Source: an uncultured Ruminococcus sp.
GTDB lineage: Bacteria > Bacillota_A > Clostridia > Oscillospirales > Ruminococcaceae
Length of the DNA stretch: 64,000 nt
Direction: 5' to 3'
Assembly (NCBI GenBank): GCA_900315975.1
Contig: ONBA01000002.1
Location: forward strand, 1 to 64,000
A program made the translations under genes and the position numbers. The notes under the pieces are model-generated. The model worked only from the letters and a program-made list of their open reading frames with translations, ran no database searches and was not told the origin of the DNA. Positions 10,156 to 17,039 of the stretch are shown in pieces. The stretch's first letter is position 1. Each line of letters starts with the position of its first letter.

Positions 10156-10194
10156 TAAACCTATCACTTAAATAATAGTAAAGGAGTGAAATAC

Positions 10195-10539
10195 ATGCCG
10201 GGTACAAGAAAGCTGGGCAGAACATCTGACCACAGAAAGGCAATGCTCAGAGGCATGGTAACTTTCCTTCTCGAAAACGGTCAGATCGAAACGACTGTTA
10301 CAAGAGCTAAGGAAGTTCGTGCTGTTGCAGAAAAGATGATTACTATCGGTAAGAACGATGATCTGCACTCCAAGCGTCAGGTAATGGCTTACGTAACTAA
10401 GGAAGCTGTTGCAAAGAAGCTTTTTGACGAGATCTCGCCCAAGTATGCAGATAGAAACGGTGGTTACACACAGATCGTTAAGATCGGTCCCCGCCGCGGT
10501 GACGCTGCTGAGATGGCTATAATCAAGCTCGTAGACTAA
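10195..10539 (+). CDS. rplQ: 50S ribosomal protein L17
   Basis: 114 residues starting [21 protein letters not shown], with the family [18 protein letters not shown] and C-terminal [17 protein letters not shown]. Last gene of the ribosomal operon, followed by a strong terminator. The ATG at 10195 is preceded by AAAGGAG; the GTG nine bases earlier overlaps that site and is less likely. Confidence 0.97.
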   Translation: MPGTRKLGRTSDHRKAMLRGMVTFLLENGQIETTVTRAKEVRAVAEKMITIGKNDDLHSKRQVMAYVTKEAVAKKLFDEISPKYADRNGGYTQIVKIGPRRGDAAEMAIIKLVD

Positions 10540-10561
10540 GCATTGATATAAAATAATGCAT

Positions 10562-10600
10562 ACAGCTGTCGGATTGAATGTCCGGCAGCTGTGTTTTTTT
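10562..10600 (+). terminator. intrinsic terminator of the ribosomal operon
   Basis: A 12-base stem (ACAGCTGTCGGA pairing with TCCGGCAGCTGT, one mismatch or wobble) with a 7-base loop, followed by TTTTTTT. It lies 22 bases after rplQ. Confidence 0.92.
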
Positions 10601-10631
10601 GTTAAGATTACGAAAAATCGGCAAAAAACGC

Positions 10632-10660
10632 TTGCATTATCAGAAAGTATGTGTTATAAT
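10632..10660 (+). promoter_or_regulatory. sigma-A type promoter of yajC
   Basis: TTGCAT at 10632-10637, 17-base spacer, TATAAT at 10655-10660. It lies just after the rplQ terminator and is followed by a leader of about 230 bases before yajC. Confidence 0.75.
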
Positions 10661-10900
10661 TAATGTGTTCGCGATAATCGCCATTGGACGCTTATTGCCC
10701 CGAACTCTGTTCGGGGAGCGCAAATTCTTTATGTCAAGCTCATTTTGCCCTAAAGGGCAAAACAAAGTGCAGGAAAAATTATCAATATCATTATTTTTTT
10801 TGCACTTTGGCAACTAAAAAGCTATGTAAAGCCGATTTTTAGCTGTTGAGCAGACGTTAATTATCCATGTATGAAAAATTATAATTAAAGGAGCATATTT
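10661..10900 (+). promoter_or_regulatory. long structured leader of yajC
   Basis: No gene is seen here. The RNA would hold a perfect 8-bp hairpin with a 3-base loop (CCCCGAAC/GTTCGGGG, about 10699-10717), then AGCGCAAATT, a TTTGCCC/GGGCAAA hairpin, a long stem closed by CAAAGTGC/GCACTTTG (about 10773-10810), and a CTAAAAA/TTTTTAG hairpin just before the ribosome binding site AAAGGAG. The first 77 bases from the -10 box onward match the purB leader without gaps (see findings). Confidence 0.55.
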
Positions 10901-11404
10901 ATGAAAAGAAAGTTCGCAAGCATTTTTGCTACTGCTGCTGCTACTGTAACTTCTCTCAGCTATGGCGCTATGAATGCCTTTGCCGAGGAAGCTGCTAACG
11001 GTTCAAACGGAGCTAATAAGGCTGCAAACCCACTCTTTACACTCGTTATCCCGCTCGTTGGAATGTTCGCTATCCTCTACTTCATGGCTATCCGCCCTCA
11101 GAAGAAGAAGGAACAGGAAATGAAGGATATGCAGAACAGCCTTCAGGTCGGCGATGAGATCGTTACAACCGGCGGTATCGTTGGTATGATTGTTCGTGTC
11201 GGCGAGGATAACGTCGTTATCGAGACAGGCGGTGAGCGTAATAAGCTCAGACTCAAGAACTGGGCTATCGCTGAAAACATTTCAGCTATGGAGCGTGCAA
11301 AGGCTGCTTCTCCTAAGAAGAACGCAAGTCCGCTCGCATCTGCTGCACTCGTTGACGATACTGATAAGAAATCAAAGAAGAAAAAGAAGAACGACGAAGA
11401 ATAA
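10901..11404 (+). CDS. yajC: YajC family SecDF-associated protein
   Basis: 167 residues. An N-terminal signal-like hydrophobic stretch (residues 5-28, ending AFAEE) precedes the YajC core: one membrane helix (LFTLVIPLVGMFAILYFMAIRPQKKKEQEM, residues about 45-75, with the conserved RPQ...K) and a cytoplasmic domain LQVGDEIVTTGGIVGMIV. A charged tail rich in Lys/Asp ends the protein. In E. coli, YajC associates with SecDF-YidC. The extra signal-like segment in front of the usual single helix is uncommon in the family. ATG after AAAGGAG. Confidence 0.9.
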   Translation: MKRKFASIFATAAATVTSLSYGAMNAFAEEAANGSNGANKAANPLFTLVIPLVGMFAILYFMAIRPQKKKEQEMKDMQNSLQVGDEIVTTGGIVGMIVRVGEDNVVIETGGERNKLRLKNWAIAENISAMERAKAASPKKNASPLASAALVDDTDKKSKKKKKNDEE

Positions 11405-11412
11405 TTCAAAAT

Positions 11413-11447
11413 GCCCCCGCATAGTATTGACTATGAGGGGGCGTTTT
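11413..11447 (+). terminator. intrinsic terminator after yajC
   Basis: GCCCCCGCATAGT pairs with ACTATGAGGGGGC (one mismatch), loop ATTG, then GTTTTT. The downstream gene's ATG (11449) begins inside the T-run, so some read-through, or another promoter, must feed that gene. Confidence 0.85.
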
Positions 11448-11448
11448 T

Positions 11449-11853
11449 ATGCGGAAATACCGGAAAAGCCTTTGGGCTAATACACTGCTTAGCTTTGGTG
11501 CGGCGATTCTGTTTGGGGGAATCTGCTATGCTGCGGCTGTAACGGTACTGTCGGCTATTTCGTACTGGCTGATAGGGAGTATGCAGTTTGTGGGGATTTT
11601 TACAATTGCCTCTCTTGTGTGCACAGCTTATTTCAGCGGAAGAATCTATGGAAAATACCGCCGCAGACGTGGTCTTATCGACGGCAGTATATGCGGTTTG
11701 CTCCTGTATTCGGTAATTTCCGCTGCCGGACTTGTAGTAGTCGGAGCGCCTGCGGATATAAAAAAACTCCTGCTGCTCGTTATTGCCGGAGCAGCAGGAG
11801 GTGTAGCCGGAGTTAATTCAAAGCGTCCGAAGTCGCTTATGGAGAATCAATAA
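11449..11853 (+). CDS. small membrane protein, TIGR04086-like
   Basis: 134 residues with about four hydrophobic helices (residues 10-36, 43-62, 79-98, 103-122) separated by basic loops (YGKYRRRRG). The size, helix pattern and place right after yajC fit the TIGR04086 family of clostridial membrane proteins, whose function is unknown. No good ribosome binding site precedes the ATG; the GAGGGGGC of the terminator stem is the only purine-rich stretch, about 9-14 bases upstream. The C-terminus overlaps the convergent htrA gene by seven bases. Confidence 0.75.
   Translation: MRKYRKSLWANTLLSFGAAILFGGICYAAAVTVLSAISYWLIGSMQFVGIFTIASLVCTAYFSGRIYGKYRRRRGLIDGSICGLLLYSVISAAGLVVVGAPADIKKLLLLVIAGAAGGVAGVNSKRPKSLMENQ
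11760..11800 (-). terminator. terminator of the htrA operon, inside a convergent gene
   Basis: Read on the minus strand: CTCCTGCTGCTC, 10-base loop, GAGCAGCAGGAG (perfect 12-bp stem), then seven T. It is 47 bases beyond the htrA stop and lies wholly within the coding sequence of the convergent membrane protein gene. Confidence 0.85.
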
Positions 11854-13343
11854 TTTCCGGAGGTATCGGGCATAAGCTCAAATTCGATGTTGAAGTATTC
11901 GACGTTGCCGTCCTTGTCAATGCGTGCACAGGTAGCGGGCACTGTGTCGCCTGCACCGTATGAGGCACTGATAGTATCATAGAGTTCATCGTAGGTCTTT
12001 ACGCTTTTGCCGTTTATAGCAGTAATAAAATCACCGGATTTGAGTTCAGTATTGGCGATATCGCAGTCTTCCATGACTTCTGATATATATATACCCTCGA
12101 AGTCTTCCGGAATCTTATAGCCGAGTGCCTCTTCGATAGTCTCTCTCTTGCTCGGCTTTGACATATCTATCAGTCGGATACCGATGCGGAAACGTCCGTC
12201 GATGTAGCCGTTTTTGATAAGCTGCTCAATTATTGGCTTGGCATCGTTGATAGTAATTGCGAAGCCGAGTCCCTCATATGAACTGCTTACGTATTTTGAA
12301 GATGTGATACCGATTACCTGACCGTACATATTTACAAGTGCACCGCCCGAATTTCCGGGACTTATCGCTGCATTTGTCTGAATGCAGTTCATCTCGAAAC
12401 CGGTAGAATCACTGCGTATCTTACGTCCTGTTGCAGATACGATACCGTCTGTTACTGTGTTTGAAAGTCCGGCAGGGTTGCCGACAGCAAGTACGTGCTC
12501 ACCTACTATGACCTCATCGGAATTGCCGAGGACTGCGGCTTTGAGAGTTTCGTTGACCTTTATAACGGCAATGTCGGTCTTTACGTCTCTGCCGACTACT
12601 TTTGCACTGTATACTTTTCCGTCAGTCGTATGAACATCGTGGTAGCCGTCTTCGAGAAGAACATGAGCATTTGTTACGATGTAGCCGTCTTCCGAGAGTA
12701 CAACTCCTGAGCCTGTGCCCTGTAAATTGTTGTGGAAAGCGTCGGTGTATGTGTAGATTTCGACTATAGACTCTTTTACGGCAGCTGCTACACCTTCGGT
12801 AGTATATCTTCCGTTTTCGTCAACGAAGTTTTCGAGGTCATTAGCACCCTCGGGTTTGGAGTTCTGATAAATAACAACCTGATTCGGATTTGCGGTTGAG
12901 ATGTGGTCACTGCTCTTCATCAGGTCAGCTATGATGCCGAAAAGACCGAGTGCAATTGTAATAAATATAAGCACAAAGAAAAGTATGAGGATAGCTTTTT
13001 CTCTGCCTGTACGCTTCCTGTGTTCACGTTTTTCGTCCTCAGCACGTATTTCAGCTGCACTCTTTTTGTCGTATGCGTCAAAGCCGATAGGCTCGTACAT
13101 GAAACGGTCGTAGACTGGTCTGCCGCCTGATTGCTGAGGCGGTGGCGGAGTCTGACGGTACTGCTGCTGATTACCGTACTGCGTCTGAGCGTTGTAATTC
13201 TGCTGACGGCTGTAGTCAGGCTGACTTGTTGCCTCATATGAAGCCTCGGCAGGCTTTTCATGCTTTGGTACGTACTGTTGGTTGGGGGTGCTGTTTGGCG
13301 GAACTATTCTTCCGCCGGTATATATGTTGTTATTGTCTTCCAT
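11847..13343 (-). CDS. htrA: HtrA/DegP-type membrane-anchored serine protease with PDZ domain
   Basis: 498 residues. Residues 1-90 are a cytoplasmic, Gln/Pro/Tyr-rich segment; a membrane helix follows a basic patch (KRTGREKAILILFFVLIFI). The trypsin-like domain shows the His in IVTNAHVLL, the Asp in TDIAVIKV and the Ser in SPGNSGGALVN. A PDZ domain closes the protein (EGIYISEVMEDCDIANTELKSGDFITAINGK). HtrA proteins degrade misfolded exported proteins. It is last in a minus-strand unit behind a two-component system, 27 bases after the kinase gene, which suggests control by it. ATG with GGAG upstream. Confidence 0.93.
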   Translation of the reverse strand: MEDNNNIYTGGRIVPPNSTPNQQYVPKHEKPAEASYEATSQPDYSRQQNYNAQTQYGNQQQYRQTPPPPQQSGGRPVYDRFMYEPIGFDAYDKKSAAEIRAEDEKREHRKRTGREKAILILFFVLIFITIALGLFGIIADLMKSSDHISTANPNQVVIYQNSKPEGANDLENFVDENGRYTTEGVAAAVKESIVEIYTYTDAFHNNLQGTGSGVVLSEDGYIVTNAHVLLEDGYHDVHTTDGKVYSAKVVGRDVKTDIAVIKVNETLKAAVLGNSDEVIVGEHVLAVGNPAGLSNTVTDGIVSATGRKIRSDSTGFEMNCIQTNAAISPGNSGGALVNMYGQVIGITSSKYVSSSYEGLGFAITINDAKPIIEQLIKNGYIDGRFRIGIRLIDMSKPSKRETIEEALGYKIPEDFEGIYISEVMEDCDIANTELKSGDFITAINGKSVKTYDELYDTISASYGAGDTVPATCARIDKDGNVEYFNIEFELMPDTSGNY

Positions 13344-13370
13344 AAGTGCTCCTTGACTTGAGAGCTGAAC

Positions 13371-14846
13371 TCAGCTCTGCTTTTCTTTTTTTTCTTTTTC
13401 TTTTTTATCAGTTTTCTTTCGCGGGTCATATGGTATCTGAATCTGGAACTCGGTATATTCGCCGTAAACACTCTTTACCACGATGTGACCGTGGTGGAGA
13501 TGCACTATTTTACGCGATATCGAGAGACCGAGTCCGAGACCGGTGGTGTCTTTTCCGCGTGATGAATCCGTCTTGTAGAATCTGTCGAAGACCTGCTGTA
13601 TCTCTGTGTCGCGCAGACCCTCGCCTGTGTTTCTTACACCTACTATGCAGATGTCATCGTGCTGCTCAAAACGGAACGAAAGCGTACCGCCTTCGTTGAC
13701 GAATTTTACAGCATTTTCGACGAGGTTGTATATTACCTGCTGCATAAGGTCAGCATCGACTATTGCGTCAAGGCGACCGCTGTCAAGTTCCTCTACGTTG
13801 AGGTGCTTGTCTTCGATTCTCTTCTCAAACATGAGAACGACCTGAATAACGAGGTCGGTAAGGTTTGTTTCGCGGAAATTCGGAGCCATTGTACCGGACT
13901 CAAATCGCGTCATATTGAGCATTGAGCTTATGAGTATGCGCAGACGCTGAATTTCCTTTGAAACGAGTATCAGGTATTCCTGCTGACGTGTCTTTTTTAT
14001 GGTACCGTCGAGGATACCGTCAACGAATCCGCCTATAGTAGTAATAGGGGTGCGGAGTTCGTGTGAGACATTTGCAATGAATGTGCGGCTCGTCTCGTCA
14101 CTTTTTTCTACGTTTGCCGCGAGTGCGTTTACACATTCGGAGATATCCCGAAGATTACCTGGGAGGTCGGTAGGTATTTTTTCTGAGAAGTCGCCCTTTG
14201 AGAATTTTTCGCTTATCCTGAGGAACTGGTTCTCGAATTCGATATGTTTTACTATTCTCCGCTTGAGGAGCAGATAGCAGAGGAATATGCCGATTATTGC
14301 GAAAAGCAGGTACAATGAGACTATTTTCATTGTGAAGAAATTCAGCTCATCTGTGCTGCCGTAAACGATGACGTATATCGGCGTATACTGCAAAGAATTC
14401 TGCTTCAGATAAACCTTTGAGCCGAATATGAGACTCGGTTTGCTTCTTGATATCATTTCCGCACTCATATCGAGAAAGTCGTCTTCATCGAGATAGTTCT
14501 GCATTGTCGAGGACAGGGGAGCGGTCTCGGAATTTGCCGGACCGTCGCCGGATATCACACAGCTTCCCGACTCGTTGTAGACGTATATTCTCACGTCGTA
14601 ATTTCCCATGAAAAGCTCCTGCATATGCTGGGCAGGCTGTATATAGCCGTCGCCGTATTTCTGATAGTCTTCAGAAATGCAGGTTATGTACATATCGCCG
14701 ACCGACTGTATCTCGCGGAGCTTTGAACGTTTATATATTGATGAACAAAGGCTCATCAGCAGTGTTCCGATAAGCATAAGTACGATGACTACGATTATCA
14801 GTGCAAACCGGAATAGCTTATAATATGAGCTTTTTTTGTTATCCAA
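13371..14846 (-). CDS. sensor histidine kinase
   Basis: 491 residues. Helix at 11-33, an extracytoplasmic domain to about 175, a second helix (IVSLYLLFAIIGIFLCYLLL), a HAMP region, then HisKA with the phospho-acceptor His in FIANVSHELRTPITTI and a HATPase domain (NLVENAVKF, DTTGLGLGLSISRKIVHLH). It autophosphorylates and passes the phosphate to the response regulator encoded just upstream (68-base gap). TTG start at 14846, seven bases after GAGGTGA; no better start is near. The C-terminal tail is Lys/Glu-rich. The signal sensed is unknown; pairing with htrA suggests envelope stress. Confidence 0.93.
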   Translation of the reverse strand: MDNKKSSYYKLFRFALIIVVIVLMLIGTLLMSLCSSIYKRSKLREIQSVGDMYITCISEDYQKYGDGYIQPAQHMQELFMGNYDVRIYVYNESGSCVISGDGPANSETAPLSSTMQNYLDEDDFLDMSAEMISRSKPSLIFGSKVYLKQNSLQYTPIYVIVYGSTDELNFFTMKIVSLYLLFAIIGIFLCYLLLKRRIVKHIEFENQFLRISEKFSKGDFSEKIPTDLPGNLRDISECVNALAANVEKSDETSRTFIANVSHELRTPITTIGGFVDGILDGTIKKTRQQEYLILVSKEIQRLRILISSMLNMTRFESGTMAPNFRETNLTDLVIQVVLMFEKRIEDKHLNVEELDSGRLDAIVDADLMQQVIYNLVENAVKFVNEGGTLSFRFEQHDDICIVGVRNTGEGLRDTEIQQVFDRFYKTDSSRGKDTTGLGLGLSISRKIVHLHHGHIVVKSVYGEYTEFQIQIPYDPRKKTDKKEKEKKEKQS

Positions 14847-14914
14847 ATCCTATCACCTCGTATAAAAACAGGGGACTGGCTTGTCCCCTGCAATACATCT
14901 GATTCAGTCAGAGG

Positions 14915-15622
14915 TCATTCCTCTTCCTCTGCTTCAAATTTATAGCCGACGCCCCATACGGTCTTGAGAGCCCACTTATCGGAAATACCTTCAAGTTTTT
15001 CACGGAGTCTCTTGATATGTACGTCGATAGTTCTTGAATCGCCATAGTATTCAAATCCCCATACTTCGTCGAGAAGCTGGTCACGGGTATAAACGCGGTT
15101 TGGATTTGATGCAAGGTAATAGAGAAGTTCGAGTTCCTTTGGCGGAGTGTCGATATTTTTTCCGTTAACTTTGAGCTCATATCTTGTCATATTGACAGAG
15201 AGCTTATCGTAGCGGACCTCTTTGATTTCGGGTTCAACGTTGATATTGCCTACTCTTCTTGTAACGGCATTGATACGTGCTATAACCTCCTTAGCGTCGA
15301 ACGGCTTAACGATATAATCGTCAGCACCGAGTTCAAGACCGATGACCTTGTCAATAGTCTCGCCCTTAGCGGTTATCATGATTATCGGAACGTTGGATTT
15401 TTTACGTATTTCTCTGCAAACCTGCCAACCGTCCATTCCAGGGAGCATTATATCAAGAAGGACCATATCAGGCTTCAGGGCATTGAATTTAACAACTGCT
15501 TCTTCTCCGTCGTGGGAAAGTATAACGCTGTAGCCGTCTTTTTCAAGATAAAGGCGGAGCAGATCACATATATTTTTATCATCGTCAACGATGAGTACTT
15601 TCAGACTTTTTTCGTTAGCCAT
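14915..15622 (-). CDS. OmpR/PhoB-family response regulator
   Basis: 235 residues. The receiver domain shows the acidic pocket DDDKN (residues 13-17), the phospho-acceptor Asp in PDMVLLDIMLPG, and the Lys in DYIVKPFDAKE. The winged-helix domain shows PPKELELLYYLASNPNRVYTRDQLLDEVWGFEYYGDSRTIDVHIKRLREKL. First gene of the unit with the kinase and htrA, read from the strong promoter at 15671-15699. Confidence 0.95.
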   Translation of the reverse strand: MANEKSLKVLIVDDDKNICDLLRLYLEKDGYSVILSHDGEEAVVKFNALKPDMVLLDIMLPGMDGWQVCREIRKKSNVPIIMITAKGETIDKVIGLELGADDYIVKPFDAKEVIARINAVTRRVGNINVEPEIKEVRYDKLSVNMTRYELKVNGKNIDTPPKELELLYYLASNPNRVYTRDQLLDEVWGFEYYGDSRTIDVHIKRLREKLEGISDKWALKTVWGVGYKFEAEEEE

Positions 15623-15670
15623 AGCTATAACCTTCTTCCTGCTGAGAATATGAATAAATTATTCCTTTAT

Positions 15671-15699
15671 ATTATAACGCAATATTATAAAAAAGTCAA
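15671..15699 (-). promoter_or_regulatory. promoter of the two-component/htrA unit
   Basis: On the minus strand TTGACT (15699-15694), 17-base spacer, TATAAT (15676-15671). It is 49 bases upstream of the response-regulator start. No obvious operator was recognised. Confidence 0.85.
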
Positions 15700-15898
15700 T
15701 TCATTTTGGCAAAATATAGTATGAAAAAAGTTCACAAATTAAGCACCGCCTATTTATGCAATGCGCGCCTGATGACAAAAAAAGAACGGAAAAGACCGCC
15801 TCTTTAGCCGATTTTGCATGGTACTGCTGAATAGCTGTATATTTACAGTCAGTCAGTCTGCATACGGTAATGAGAACGGTCTTTATCCGGTATTATCG
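15700..15898. other. intergenic stretch, structured 3' region of the TPR gene
   Basis: No gene seen. On the minus strand, after the TPR stop, the RNA could form AAAGACCG/CGGTCTTT closing a larger structure that includes CTGTAAATATACAG, followed by TTCTTTTTTTG; this may be a complex terminator. A triple GACT repeat lies within it. Confidence 0.35.
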
Positions 15899-16969
15899 TT
15901 ATTTTTCTGCTTTTTTGGGTTCGTAATCGGTTACGGGTGCCTCTTCGGGTCTGAGCATTTTAGATTCGGGGTCATATTTGAGGATAAGCTTCTTTATCTC
16001 CTCATCGAGAGTGAGATTATAGGTTATTTTGAGTGCCTGTACAGCATTCGGGAAGTCCTTGACTGTTATGTAGTGTGACGCAAGCTGAGCGGCAACTTCG
16101 ATAACGTGCTTGTCCGGACCGTACTCGATATCGTACTTTTTCATTATCTCTATCATCTGTTCCTGAGTAGGCTTTCTGATAGGAGAACCCTTTAAATCAG
16201 CAAGGTGCTGCATTTCATATGGAATAGCGGGGTTAGGTGCGAACATGACACTTGCAACGTAAAAAGCGGCTGCGTCTTCATAATCGCCTGAATCGGTGAG
16301 TGCGTATCCGACATTGGCATAGCAGCGTGCGATAGTCAAGGGCGAATATGCAACCTTGAGGGTATCGCGTGTAAGTTCAAGGACCTTTTTCTTGTTGCGG
16401 ATAAGCTTATATATTTCAGCGAGTTCAAAACGCGGAGATACGTCGATAGGGTTGAATTCTATCGCTCTTTCGAGTATCGGGATAGCGTCAACGTTTGCAC
16501 CTGTTTCAACGAGGAGGAAAGCGTAGGTCGTAAGGTACATTGTGAAGTTGAAGGGGGTGCGGTTGAGTACCTTTCCGTCGTTGAAAAGAAGCTGACAGAG
16601 GTTATCTTCAAATGGGTTGCGGAGTGAGACGAATTTAGCATTCTCACCGTCAGCGTATTCGACAGTAACCTTTTTATAGAGTCTTTCAGCAAGTGGGAGA
16701 GCGTCGAGATACTTGTTATCGCGGATATACTCTTCTATTTTGTTGTACATTTCGTCGAGTCTCATACCGTCGATATGGGTGAGGCGGTCTATTTCTTTTC
16801 TGCGTTCTTCGGGCATATTGTCCATAATAAGCTCGCCTACTGCTTTAAGACCGTCGTAATTGCCTTCTTTAGCGAAATTTTCGCCTTCTTTTTTGAGTAT
16901 CTTTTCGTTTTCGTCGGGGTCGTCACCGAGTTTTGCTCTGAGTTCTTCAAGTATATCATTGTATGCCAT
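15899..16969 (-). CDS. TPR-repeat protein of unknown function
   Basis: 356 residues, soluble, helical and acidic, with TPR-like repeats: YLDALPLAERLYKK (about residue 83), VDAIPILERAIEFNPIDVSPRFELAEIY (about 160), a copy around SGDYEDAAAFYVASVMFAPNPAIPYEM, and VKDFPNAVQALKITYNL. TPRs mediate protein-protein contacts. I chose the ATG at 16969 (MAYNDILEEL) because GAGGT lies seven bases upstream; an in-frame ATG two codons earlier is the alternative. It follows the large repeat protein gene on the same strand, with a hairpin between them. Its partner is unknown. Confidence 0.8.
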   Translation of the reverse strand: MAYNDILEELRAKLGDDPDENEKILKKEGENFAKEGNYDGLKAVGELIMDNMPEERRKEIDRLTHIDGMRLDEMYNKIEEYIRDNKYLDALPLAERLYKKVTVEYADGENAKFVSLRNPFEDNLCQLLFNDGKVLNRTPFNFTMYLTTYAFLLVETGANVDAIPILERAIEFNPIDVSPRFELAEIYKLIRNKKKVLELTRDTLKVAYSPLTIARCYANVGYALTDSGDYEDAAAFYVASVMFAPNPAIPYEMQHLADLKGSPIRKPTQEQMIEIMKKYDIEYGPDKHVIEVAAQLASHYITVKDFPNAVQALKITYNLTLDEEIKKLILKYDPESKMLRPEEAPVTDYEPKKAEK

Positions 16970-17005
16970 TGGCATTACCTCATTTCTTTAGATTGTTGCT
17001 ATATT

Positions 17006-17031
17006 AAACGCCGGACCGCAGTCCGGCGTTT
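17006..17031 (-). terminator. hairpin between the repeat-protein and TPR genes
   Basis: Perfect 11-bp stem AAACGCCGGAC/GTCCGGCGTTT with a 4-base loop. The 3' side has only short T-runs on either strand, so it may be a weak terminator or an mRNA-processing or stability element between two co-oriented genes. Confidence 0.5.
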
Positions 17032-17039
17032 TGTTGCAT

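Noticed and set aside
10578..10817. Plus-strand frame of 79 codons in the yajC leader
   Set aside because: It spans the terminator, the promoter and the hairpins, and has no ribosome binding site.
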